A stretch of 64,000 nucleotides of DNA, from assembly GCA_050291365.1 (NCBI GenBank), contig JBNKJS010000003.1, positions 1 through 64,000 of the forward strand, written 5' to 3'. The notes below the pieces were generated by a model. The model searched no databases. It saw only the letters and a program-made list of their open reading frames with translations, and was not told the origin of the DNA. This document shows positions 1-7,822 of this stretch, one piece after another; the first letter of the stretch is position 1, and every line of letters begins with the position of its first letter. Position numbers and translations under genes: made by a program. Origin of the DNA: JAAGZL01 sp050291365 (GTDB lineage Bacteria; Pseudomonadota; Gammaproteobacteria; Chromatiales; Chromatiaceae).

Positions 1-602
1 TAAACAACACCGGTGGTCCGATCACGGTTAGCTACATAATAGGCGGAAGCGCCACCCCGACGGCTGACTACACAGCGCTGTCGGGTACAGTGGTGATCGC
101 CAACGGATCAGACAGTGCGACCATAGACGTAAGCGGTATCATAGATGACGATCTGCTGGAGAGTGACGAGACGGTAATAGTCACCTTGACCGGAACAGAT
201 AATGGCGCGGTGGGAGTAGACGGATCAGCCGATACCGCAACAGTAACTATCGCAGACAACGAGACATCCCAGGTAAGCATAGAGGCGACCGATCCCAATG
301 CGAGCGAGACCGGATCAGATCCTGGCCAGTTCACAGTAACCCTGGACCATGTAAACAACACCGGTGGTCCGATCACGGTTAGCTACATAATAGGCGGAAG
401 CGCCACCCCGACGGCTGACTACACAGCGCTGTCAGGTACAGTGGTGATCGCCAATGGATCAGACAGTGCGACCATAGACGTAAGCGGTATCATAGATGAC
501 GATCTGCTGGAGAGTGACGAGACGGTAATAGTCACCTTGACCGGAACAGATAATGGCGCGGTTGGAGTAGACGGATCAGCCGATACCGCCACGGTGACTA
601 TA
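1..602 (+). repeat. 351-bp tandem coding repeats in the adhesin
   Basis: Bases 1 to about 250 recur at 352 to about 601 with only a few substitutions (for example tcggg/tcagg near 79/430 and ggtggg/ggttgg near 211/562). The period is 351 bp, or 117 residues, one Calx-beta-like domain per unit. The first copy is cut by the window edge, so more copies probably lie upstream. Identity at synonymous positions points to recent homogenisation or duplication. Confidence 0.9.
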
Positions 603-3600
603 GAGGATAACGAATATGCCCCAGTGGCTGTTGACGACAGCGGGTTAGTCAACGAAGACGAAACACTCACTGTAGATGTAATAAATGGTGTACTACAAAA
701 TGATAGTGATGGTGATATAGGGGACATATTAACCGTTACAGACATTCGTACCGGTCCAGAGATGGGAAGCGGAACTTCGGGAACAGTTGGCAGTGCATTG
801 ATCGGCAGTTATGGCACGTTAACCCTTAATGCTGATGGCAGTTATAGCTATGTCACAGATCATGCTGCGACAGATTCTTTGGCAGAGGGAGAGTCGGTAA
901 ACGATACCTTTACCTATACAGTAAGCGATGGGAATGGCGGAAGCGACACTGCTGCCCTGACTATAACAATCGATGGGGTAAATGATGCACCGATAATCGC
1001 TCCTGCATACGCAACTGTTTCCGAAGAGGGTCTCGCCAATGCTAATCCAGACGACACTGGTACGCCATCCGATACGACTAATGAGGTTGCATACAGTGGC
1101 ACACTTAATATCAGCGATGTCGATAGCACCTCTTTCAACGTAACATTCAGTACACCAACAGAAGCACTGTATTCAAACGGTGAGGAGATTAGTTGGGCCT
1201 TGGATGGCGGCAACCAAACGTTAACGGGCTCTACAACTACGGGCGGGACAATCTTTACGGCAACTGTCGACAATGATGGCAACTACACTGTTACGTTGCA
1301 TGCTCCTCTGGACCATCCAGATGTTTCAGTAGAAGATATTCTTTCGTTTGATATCGGGGTGAATGTCTCCGACGGCGCATCATCAAGCAATGGAACCATC
1401 ACAGTCAATATCGAAGACGATATGCCCGTTAGCGGTACCTTCAATCACACGCTCGGAGTCCCCGAGGGGATGACCAACGTAATGTTGATTATGGATCATT
1501 CAGGCAGTATGAAAGGTTCAGAGCTGGTTAATATGAAGGCAGCACTTATAGAAATGCTAAATGCATACAGAGATACAGGTCAGGTGGCGGTACAACTGGT
1601 CAGCTTCGGACATGTAGGTACGACAGTTGATGATGGTGGGTGGGTGTCTATCGATAGTGCCATTACCTATATCTCTGGTCTGGATGATTCAGATATGGAT
1701 GGTCTAGCAACAAACTATGATGAAGCTCTGGCAGAGGCAGAATTGGCGTTTGCTGAAATTAATGGGAAATTGACAGGTGATGGCGTGCGTAACGTCTCCT
1801 ATTTTCTGTCTGATGGTAAACCTTCACCTTATGATTCGTACGGTATCAACAGTACAGAGGAAGCTGCGTGGGAAGAGTTCTTGGCAGCTGACGATAACAA
1901 GATCGATTCTTTTGCTGTAGGTTTTAATAATGCAGATATTTCAGAGCTACAGCCAATCGCCTATAACGGCATTGATGATACGGAACGTCCTGCTCTGGAT
2001 GCAACGCCCCCCAATGACCTGACGGATATCCTTGTTGGTACAGTAACCTATACAATCCCAGAGACCAGCATTTTTGGAGACATTAACTCTAATGGTTTTG
2101 GCGCGGATGGTGTAGATGGTTATGTGCTCAGCATTGATATTAATGGCGAGCTATATACCTACGATGTAGCCAACAACCGGGTTCTTGATCAAGACAGTAA
2201 TGTGATTGGTACCGGTTCGGTCTTTAGTGCTGAAACATCTCACGGCGCCATCATTGAGATTGATATGGCGGCGGGTACATATACCTATACAGTCTCAGTA
2301 TCTGCTCCGATGCCGTTTACAGAAGGATTCGATTGTATCCTCAAGGATTATGATGGGGATACCAGCCAGGGTACGCTGGTTCTGAATGTGAATCACGAAG
2401 AATATTCCGGACCGAGCGCAATAGATGAAGTTCAGATGGTTTCACCAACTTACGCATCTGGTGGCCTCTTCGGTGAGTATTATGCATACACTCAAGGATC
2501 TGACGGAGGCAATCTGTGGAACTTATCAGACGTAACGCCATTTATTGAGAACAATAGTGCAGATGCAACCTATATCGCCTCCAACCTGTTCTATTCAGCA
2601 GGCAGTAGCGATTTGGCAGCAGATGGCCATTTAGAAACCTTCCTCGGGAGTGATGCAGCTAGTTTAAGTGTTACAGATCCAGCTACTGGTACAGACGCGA
2701 TTATCCATATTGAAGGGAACATTACGCTTAATGTAGGAACATATAATTTCGGCGTTAGGTCTGACGACGGTTATGCTATCTACATTGACGGTGTCAATGT
2801 TGCAATGTATGACGGTATTCAGTCCGCAACATCAAGAGATCATAGTCCATTTACCATTGACCAGTCAGGTGCTCATCATATTGAGATTATCTACTGTGAC
2901 GCGGGTGGCAACTATGTATTTCAACCAGAGTTACGACTAGATGGGGGAAGTTATCAGCACCTATCGGCATATGAGTTGCAGTATGCAACACAAACGCCTG
3001 GCTCTGTTCATGGTGCGGTCTTAGATAATATTGATTTTGGTCCCGACGGAGCGGGGCAGATAGACAGTATCGCCTATGATGGTACAACCTATAATGCGTC
3101 TGATTATACCAGTTCAGGCAACAGCGTAGATATAGTTACAGTAAATGGTGATCAACTAACATTTAACTTCTTGAGCGGCGAATACACATTCGATAATAGC
3201 GTGGGAGCGGCCCATACGGAGACATTTATAGTAACAGCTTCTGATAGTGATGGAGACAGTGTCGCATTTGATCTCCGTTTTGGGGTGACGGAAGCCGACA
3301 ACATCTTGCACGGTGATAACGCCAGAGCAGAACAGTTTGTCATCGACAGCGCAGACGATATGATCATTTTTGACTTTGATCGTTTTAACGATACGCTAGA
3401 TATCCAGGATAACGGCATTATTGTAGGAACCGATGATACCCTTTTGGGCGGGGCTGGAAATGACGCACTAATTGGTGGTGCGGGCAGTGATGTTCTGATT
3501 GGCGGCGAAGGGAATGATTTATTGCTAGGTGGGCTTGGTCATGACGCTCTTACTGGTGGTGAGGGTGATGACGTGTTTATGTTCACGGCAGCGTCCGACG

Positions 3601-3920
3601 GACATGACACCATTGCCGACTTTTCGGTAGACATCGACGGCGATGGAATAGATGATTTGGGATTACACGGTTTTGGTAATGATGTGATTAATCTGGATGC
3701 TCTGTTTGACAATCTGGGCATAGCTTCAGGCATACGAGAAGTACATGCCGATCCTCTGGGCGTAGGTGATACTAATACTGTTCTTCGGGTTGGATATGAC
3801 GATGGCGGTGGTTATACAGAAGTAACTGACTTCACGATTACACTGAGTGGAGTAACCATGGCAGATACGACTGTTCAGACCTTGGTTGGAACAGATATCA
3901 TCGTTAGCGATGAAAGCTGA
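1..3920 (+). CDS. RTX-type giant surface adhesin, C-terminal part (5' truncated)
   Basis: The reading frame is already open at the window start (first full codon at base 3), so about 1305 C-terminal residues are visible. In order: two Calx-beta-like repeats (nt 1-610), cadherin/VCBS-like domains with DDSG..NEDE signatures (nt 620-1420), a von Willebrand A domain with a MIDAS-type DHSGS motif at nt 1494-1508, another VCBS-like stretch, a PA14-like domain (nt 2470-2960, GLFGEYY and RSDDGYAIYIDG), and five Ca-binding RTX nonapeptides of GGxGxDxLx type (nt 3445-3590). An acidic, glycine-rich tail of the kind recognised by type I secretion systems ends the protein. The family is exported by an ABC/MFP/TolC-type machine and mediates attachment, as LapA does. 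No secretion genes or N-terminal retention module lie in view, so cell anchoring cannot be judged. The role as adhesin is inference from architecture. Confidence 0.88.
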   Translation, partial: NNTGGPITVSYIIGGSATPTADYTALSGTVVIANGSDSATIDVSGIIDDDLLESDETVIVTLTGTDNGAVGVDGSADTATVTIADNETSQVSIEATDPNASETGSDPGQFTVTLDHVNNTGGPITVSYIIGGSATPTADYTALSGTVVIANGSDSATIDVSGIIDDDLLESDETVIVTLTGTDNGAVGVDGSADTATVTIEDNEYAPVAVDDSGLVNEDETLTVDVINGVLQNDSDGDIGDILTVTDIRTGPEMGSGTSGTVGSALIGSYGTLTLNADGSYSYVTDHAATDSLAEGESVNDTFTYTVSDGNGGSDTAALTITIDGVNDAPIIAPAYATVSEEGLANANPDDTGTPSDTTNEVAYSGTLNISDVDSTSFNVTFSTPTEALYSNGEEISWALDGGNQTLTGSTTTGGTIFTATVDNDGNYTVTLHAPLDHPDVSVEDILSFDIGVNVSDGASSSNGTITVNIEDDMPVSGTFNHTLGVPEGMTNVMLIMDHSGSMKGSELVNMKAALIEMLNAYRDTGQVAVQLVSFGHVGTTVDDGGWVSIDSAITYISGLDDSDMDGLATNYDEALAEAELAFAEINGKLTGDGVRNVSYFLSDGKPSPYDSYGINSTEEAAWEEFLAADDNKIDSFAVGFNNADISELQPIAYNGIDDTERPALDATPPNDLTDILVGTVTYTIPETSIFGDINSNGFGADGVDGYVLSIDINGELYTYDVANNRVLDQDSNVIGTGSVFSAETSHGAIIEIDMAAGTYTYTVSVSAPMPFTEGFDCILKDYDGDTSQGTLVLNVNHEEYSGPSAIDEVQMVSPTYASGGLFGEYYAYTQGSDGGNLWNLSDVTPFIENNSADATYIASNLFYSAGSSDLAADGHLETFLGSDAASLSVTDPATGTDAIIHIEGNITLNVGTYNFGVRSDDGYAIYIDGVNVAMYDGIQSATSRDHSPFTIDQSGAHHIEIIYCDAGGNYVFQPELRLDGGSYQHLSAYELQYATQTPGSVHGAVLDNIDFGPDGAGQIDSIAYDGTTYNASDYTSSGNSVDIVTVNGDQLTFNFLSGEYTFDNSVGAAHTETFIVTASDSDGDSVAFDLRFGVTEADNILHGDNARAEQFVIDSADDMIIFDFDRFNDTLDIQDNGIIVGTDDTLLGGAGNDALIGGAGSDVLIGGEGNDLLLGGLGHDALTGGEGDDVFMFTAASDGHDTIADFSVDIDGDGIDDLGLHGFGNDVINLDALFDNLGIASGIREVHADPLGVGDTNTVLRVGYDDGGGYTEVTDFTITLSGVTMADTTVQTLVGTDIIVSDES

Positions 3921-4419
3921 TTCATTCAGCTTAGATAAAGGGGGTTAGGCTAGATTAAAGGTTTTTTGTTGTGGCCTCACGTGGTATCAAAGGGACAGGT
4001 AAGGGTAATAGGGATAGCTACGAGGTCGTCAACAACCCCTCATACACCAAGAACAACTGCGTTTATCTAGACGATATATTTTTTGGGGGTTTGTTTGCAT
4101 TTTAAATTCCCCTTATAGTTTTTTAATAATGGCGTTTTATCCAGCTCTTAACAGCAAAGCTGGTTAACTTGCGCGGTTCCCTTCCCCCGGCGACCCTTAG
4201 TCCTGCACATAATCGAGTATTTCGAAGTAAACATCTGTCAATCCAGACTCAGAGGAATATCACTGTTTTAGGTAAGTGATCTCTTGCTTATGCTAAATAT
4301 TATTTAACTCCTTTAGCTTCCTGACGGTTTCTGATGTTTATTATCATTGAATCAAATCCCATATAGATGCAGAATCTTATATATTCCATTGATCACTATC
4401 AGGTAACATCGGCTGCATC
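3921..4419. other. Intergenic region, 499 bp, no gene seen
   Basis: No coding signal was found on either strand. A 7-bp inverted repeat (aagctga / tcagctt, 3914-3932) overlaps the adhesin stop codon, but no T-tract follows, so it is at best a weak terminator. A second hairpin (ccagct / agctgg, 4141-4163) lies mid-region ahead of a C-rich stretch. I compared this part with cyclic-di-GMP riboswitch signatures and found no convincing match. Confidence 0.5.
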
Positions 4420-5661
4420 ATGAATAGACCAGAAAGCGAAAAGCAATTCTCCGATCTCCTTACTCTATTTAAGGATGGTACACCACGCCTGCTGGACGAG
4501 GTGCACCCATTTCCAGATCTTCTCACTTTAAGCGCGGAAGAGATTTTGAAACGGTTCAAGGTGAGCCAGCAGAAGGATTTCTCCGAGGTTATAGGCCAAC
4601 TGGAAGATCCAGATAATCCGCTCAATCAGATGCTGGAAGAGCTGCGCGCTATTGCCGAAAAAGAGGAGGGCAATCACTTCAACGAGTTGGATCTATTTCG
4701 TCCCGGAGCCCTGGGCGAGCTGTTTTTAGATCTGCATGACCATGTTATGGAGCATCCAGTATGGGTTCACCCGTTCTTCCTGCGGATTTTCGAGGGTGAT
4801 TTCAATCAGGCGCAACTGGAGATATTTGCAAAACAGTACTTCAACCAGATTAAGAACACCCGCCAGTGCGTTGCCCTCTCTCTTGGCCGCTTTTCCGGTC
4901 TTATCTCCCTGCCTTATGGCTGCCTGAACGAGAGGGTATCGGAGTTGGCACAGATTGTCCTGGCCCAGCTGTTGGCCGATGAATATGGTGTGGCTACCCA
5001 TACCATAGAGGATTATCCGGATATGTATGGGGTGTTGAACTCAACCACGCACATTGGCATGTATCGATTCATGTTTGATGGTCTGGGCATACCATTCGAA
5101 CAGCAGGATGTAGCCATGTTGCCGGGAGTGGCGGACAATGTTCTGACCCAGAGACTTCTTTCCGACCATCCATCTTTCTCCGAGGTGGAGTCATTGGCCT
5201 CTGTTGGACTCGGTATGGAGTGGGGTGTCCCGGAATTTTTCAGTCTACTGCTTGGCGGCATGATCCGCTGGGCCTGGCAAAACGATGTTGAATTGACTCA
5301 AAAGCATCTGATCGTCCTCATAGCCCATGTGAAGTATGACGTTTTGCATGCCATTTCTGTAATGCTGATTACTAGCTTCTTCAATTATGAAAACGACGCA
5401 GTAACTCAAATCAAGCAAGCCACCAATACCCTGATGTCTAGCCGCTACGGAATGATGAGTGATATGTATCGTCATATCTTCAAAGAGGAGTGTCCATCTC
5501 TTGATGAGATAGATCTGGATAATCGTTATCGGTTGCAAGACAGGCGTATTGCCGATGCGCTGATTGAGGCTCGTAAGAAGATTGCGCCAGAGCGAGTGGT
5601 TGGTGGCAAGGAGTATCAACAGAGTACTGACTTACCTTTCGTTTTTGCTGATAACAGTTAA
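4420..5661 (+). CDS. Haem-oxygenase-like diiron oxidase (HDO) family protein
   Basis: 413 residues. The C-terminal two thirds look like an iron-containing redox enzyme of the haem-oxygenase-like fold (PqqC/TenA/CADD-like). Candidate metal ligands are E188 and H194 (DEYGVATH), E267 (GMEWGV), and the tight H303-x3-D307-x2-H310 cluster (HVKYDVLH). This order resembles the E..H, E, HxxxDxxH pattern of HDO enzymes such as SznF and CADD. The first 90 residues are acidic and helical and are not part of the core fold. Members of the superfamily cleave C-C or C-N bonds or hydroxylate amines with O2; CADD-type members supply p-aminobenzoate. The substrate here is unknown. The gene is 21 bp upstream of the TrpD2-like gene on the same strand, suggesting one transcript. 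Shine-Dalgarno support for the chosen ATG is weak. Confidence 0.72.
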   Translation: MNRPESEKQFSDLLTLFKDGTPRLLDEVHPFPDLLTLSAEEILKRFKVSQQKDFSEVIGQLEDPDNPLNQMLEELRAIAEKEEGNHFNELDLFRPGALGELFLDLHDHVMEHPVWVHPFFLRIFEGDFNQAQLEIFAKQYFNQIKNTRQCVALSLGRFSGLISLPYGCLNERVSELAQIVLAQLLADEYGVATHTIEDYPDMYGVLNSTTHIGMYRFMFDGLGIPFEQQDVAMLPGVADNVLTQRLLSDHPSFSEVESLASVGLGMEWGVPEFFSLLLGGMIRWAWQNDVELTQKHLIVLIAHVKYDVLHAISVMLITSFFNYENDAVTQIKQATNTLMSSRYGMMSDMYRHIFKEECPSLDEIDLDNRYRLQDRRIADALIEARKKIAPERVVGGKEYQQSTDLPFVFADNS

Positions 5662-5682
5662 TAGATTAAGAGAGAGATATAG

Positions 5683-6726
5683 ATGCAGGATTTTACCAGT
5701 GAGGCCGGCCGTAAATTTCGCGCCCGCCTGATCGCAGTTGCCAAAGGCCGCCACGGTGCAAAAGACATGACTCGTAAGCAGGCATGTGAGGCACTGACTT
5801 TTCTATTTTCTGCTGAAGCAGATCCTGTTCAGGTTGGTGCATTTCTTACCGCCATGCGTTTTAAAGGTACCAAAGTGGAAGAGATGCAGGGATTTCTTGA
5901 TGCCATGGAGGCATCCGCAACCCTGATCAAACCTAAAGTAAATAATCTCATCAACTGTAACGGCCCCTATGATGGACGCAAGAAGGCGCTTAATCTGGGC
6001 GTGCCTGCTGCAATCGTGACAGCTGCTGCTGGCGTGCCTGTAATACTGCACTCCAATACCGGCCTACCACCTAAAGATGGTGTAACCAATGCCCGCATGC
6101 TAGAGGCAATGGGTATAGCTGCAGCTAGGGAACCAAAGGCAGTAGAGAAAGATATTGAAGTGAAAGGATTTGGACATCTACATGCCTCCCGCTACTTGCA
6201 TGGAGTAGAGCGCCTCAAGCCCCATCGTCAAGTCATGTTCTACCGTTCCTTTCTGCATGCCTGCGAGGTGGTACTCAATCCCGCAGGGGCCAAACGCTCT
6301 TTAGTTGGAGCAGCGCATGCACATTTCCTCGAACGTTTTGCCACTGCTGCAGCTGAGCGAGGCCAGGAGCGGGTAATAGCTGTGGAGGGGCTTGATGGAG
6401 GTGATGAGCTGCCACTGGCGCCTACGGCCGTTGCCGAGTACCGTGATGGAAAAGTTGAGCACTATACCTTGGCACCAAGCGATTTTGGACTTGCAGAGAA
6501 ACCGCATCACCCCTGTGAAGAACCTGCGGATGCAGCTGTGCGTGCTGAGGCGGCTCTTGCCGGAAATGATGATACTCATCTGGATGCGATCCTGTTCAAT
6601 GCTGGGGTTCGAATTCAGCTTGGAGGAGGCGCGGAGTCAATCGAATCTGGTATTGCTTTGGCTAAAGAGACAATATCAAGTGGCGCAGCATACAGTAAGC
6701 TAAAAGAGTTACGCGACTGTTGTTAG
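5683..6726 (+). CDS. TrpD2/YbiB-like glycosyltransferase family 3 protein
   Basis: 347 residues with the anthranilate phosphoribosyltransferase fold: a helical N-terminal domain (about 1-75) followed by the alpha/beta domain. The canonical PRPP-site signature of TrpD (GTGGD) is replaced by GPYDGRKKALNL at about residue 90, followed by GVPVILHSN and DGVTNARMLEAMGI. That is the pattern of the TrpD2/YbiB branch, whose characterised E. coli member binds nucleic acid and lacks the PRTase reaction. A purine-rich stretch (taagagagagat) lies before the ATG. It follows the HDO gene by 21 bp, so a joint function is likely. It could be a PRTase with an altered acceptor, or a non-catalytic binder. It is not placed with other trp genes, which argues against tryptophan synthesis. 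Confidence 0.75.
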   Translation: MQDFTSEAGRKFRARLIAVAKGRHGAKDMTRKQACEALTFLFSAEADPVQVGAFLTAMRFKGTKVEEMQGFLDAMEASATLIKPKVNNLINCNGPYDGRKKALNLGVPAAIVTAAAGVPVILHSNTGLPPKDGVTNARMLEAMGIAAAREPKAVEKDIEVKGFGHLHASRYLHGVERLKPHRQVMFYRSFLHACEVVLNPAGAKRSLVGAAHAHFLERFATAAAERGQERVIAVEGLDGGDELPLAPTAVAEYRDGKVEHYTLAPSDFGLAEKPHHPCEEPADAAVRAEAALAGNDDTHLDAILFNAGVRIQLGGGAESIESGIALAKETISSGAAYSKLKELRDCC

Positions 6727-6792
6727 AGTTGTAGCTGCTTCGGTTTAAAGTCCAGATAGATCTGTTATTTTATTAAAGCAGAACATAACCTA

Positions 6793-7548
6793 TCACCTTA
6801 AATCGTACTTTATAGGTACCATAAATGACCGTCTGTTCATGGCAATACCTTCAGGTAATGGTGGCGCATGACCAATCCTTTTGATGGTCTGGATTGCTGC
6901 CTGGTCCAGGAGTTTTTTTCCAGAACTTCGTGCTAACGATATCCCATTTATATCTCCACTCCTGCTCACGGTGAATGACACCATGGTTGTGCCCTCCAGG
7001 CCTTCTCGTCGAGCGCGTAACGGGTAGTACTTATGCCTCTCTATGAGACGCAACAGGTTTGATTCATACTCTCTGGTCAAGCGCGCATATCGGCCCGACA
7101 TGGCAACTTGCATCGGTTGTTTCTCTTTTGCGTCAGCTCCGCGCTTGTTAGATGCCGGTTGGCTTTTTGAGTCTAGACTGGATACAGGTGCGTTTTCTTG
7201 TTCGGGTACTGCTTGGGGTTTTGGGGGTTCAATGATGACCTTGATAGTTTCAGGCTGAGGTTTCGGTTGCTGAGTTAGTTCCCTGGGCTGGGGTATATGG
7301 ATATCAGCTTGCGGTGAACTCTGTTCTAGTGCGGTTAGATCCTGGTTATCCCTGGGCATATCATCAGCAGGCTCTGAGCGTACTATGCTCACATGCAGGG
7401 AGCTGCTGCTCTCTGCCGGTCCTGTTCCGCTCTCTCCAATGAGGGCGATAACAGTCGCCAGCACTCCGGCGTGCAGCACAACCGAGGCCAGCAGGCTCAC
7501 TATCCTTATGCTGACGCCCATGTTGGTTTTGGTACTAGTGCCACTCAT
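6793..7548 (-). CDS. TonB-family energy transducer
   Basis: 251 residues. One N-terminal membrane anchor (about 14-38, IVSLLASVVLHAGVLATV), then a proline-, glutamine- and glutamate-rich periplasmic spacer (about 60-150), then a C-terminal TonB domain (about 165-251: YYPLRARREGLEGTTMVSF, ending in VPIKYDLR). TonB couples the proton motive force, through ExbBD, to outer-membrane receptors. No exbBD genes are nearby; a TonB-dependent receptor is encoded far away at 39913-42156. An alternative start nine codons in (MGVSIRIV) is possible, as neither ATG has a strong Shine-Dalgarno. The gene converges on the TrpD2-like gene, and its 5' end is divergent from sucA. Confidence 0.85.
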   Translation of the reverse strand: MSGTSTKTNMGVSIRIVSLLASVVLHAGVLATVIALIGESGTGPAESSSSLHVSIVRSEPADDMPRDNQDLTALEQSSPQADIHIPQPRELTQQPKPQPETIKVIIEPPKPQAVPEQENAPVSSLDSKSQPASNKRGADAKEKQPMQVAMSGRYARLTREYESNLLRLIERHKYYPLRARREGLEGTTMVSFTVSRSGDINGISLARSSGKKLLDQAAIQTIKRIGHAPPLPEGIAMNRRSFMVPIKYDLR

Positions 7549-7822
7549 GGAGGAATTATCTCTGATTAGATGAGAGTGTGCGAATGATTCAAACAGAGCG
7601 CTCTTTTTGCTTGGGCAGTGGCAATTAGGGCTTTTTCTTTATCGGTAATAAAAAATTGAGTTCTGAAACAGTATCAGTCGTTCCGAACTGAAGCTCACTA
7701 CTGTTTGAATAAACACCAAATACAAATGGTTTTATTATTGTTGTACCTCAATTATGCTTCACCTGATAAAACCAACTGCTATGCTTAGTAATTATTTCTA
7801 TAGCTAAATATATAGGAAAATC

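Noticed and set aside
1..602. CRISPR-like array
   Set aside because: The unit is 351 bp, coding and contiguous, with no spacers; it is a protein-domain repeat.
4141..4260. Possible riboswitch ahead of the HDO gene
   Set aside because: A short hairpin and C-rich stretch resemble structured RNA, but no cyclic-di-GMP, cobalamin or other known consensus could be aligned.
7598..7612. AGAGCGCTCT palindrome followed by T-run as a terminator
   Set aside because: The palindrome has no loop, and it lies upstream of the TonB gene start rather than after a gene.
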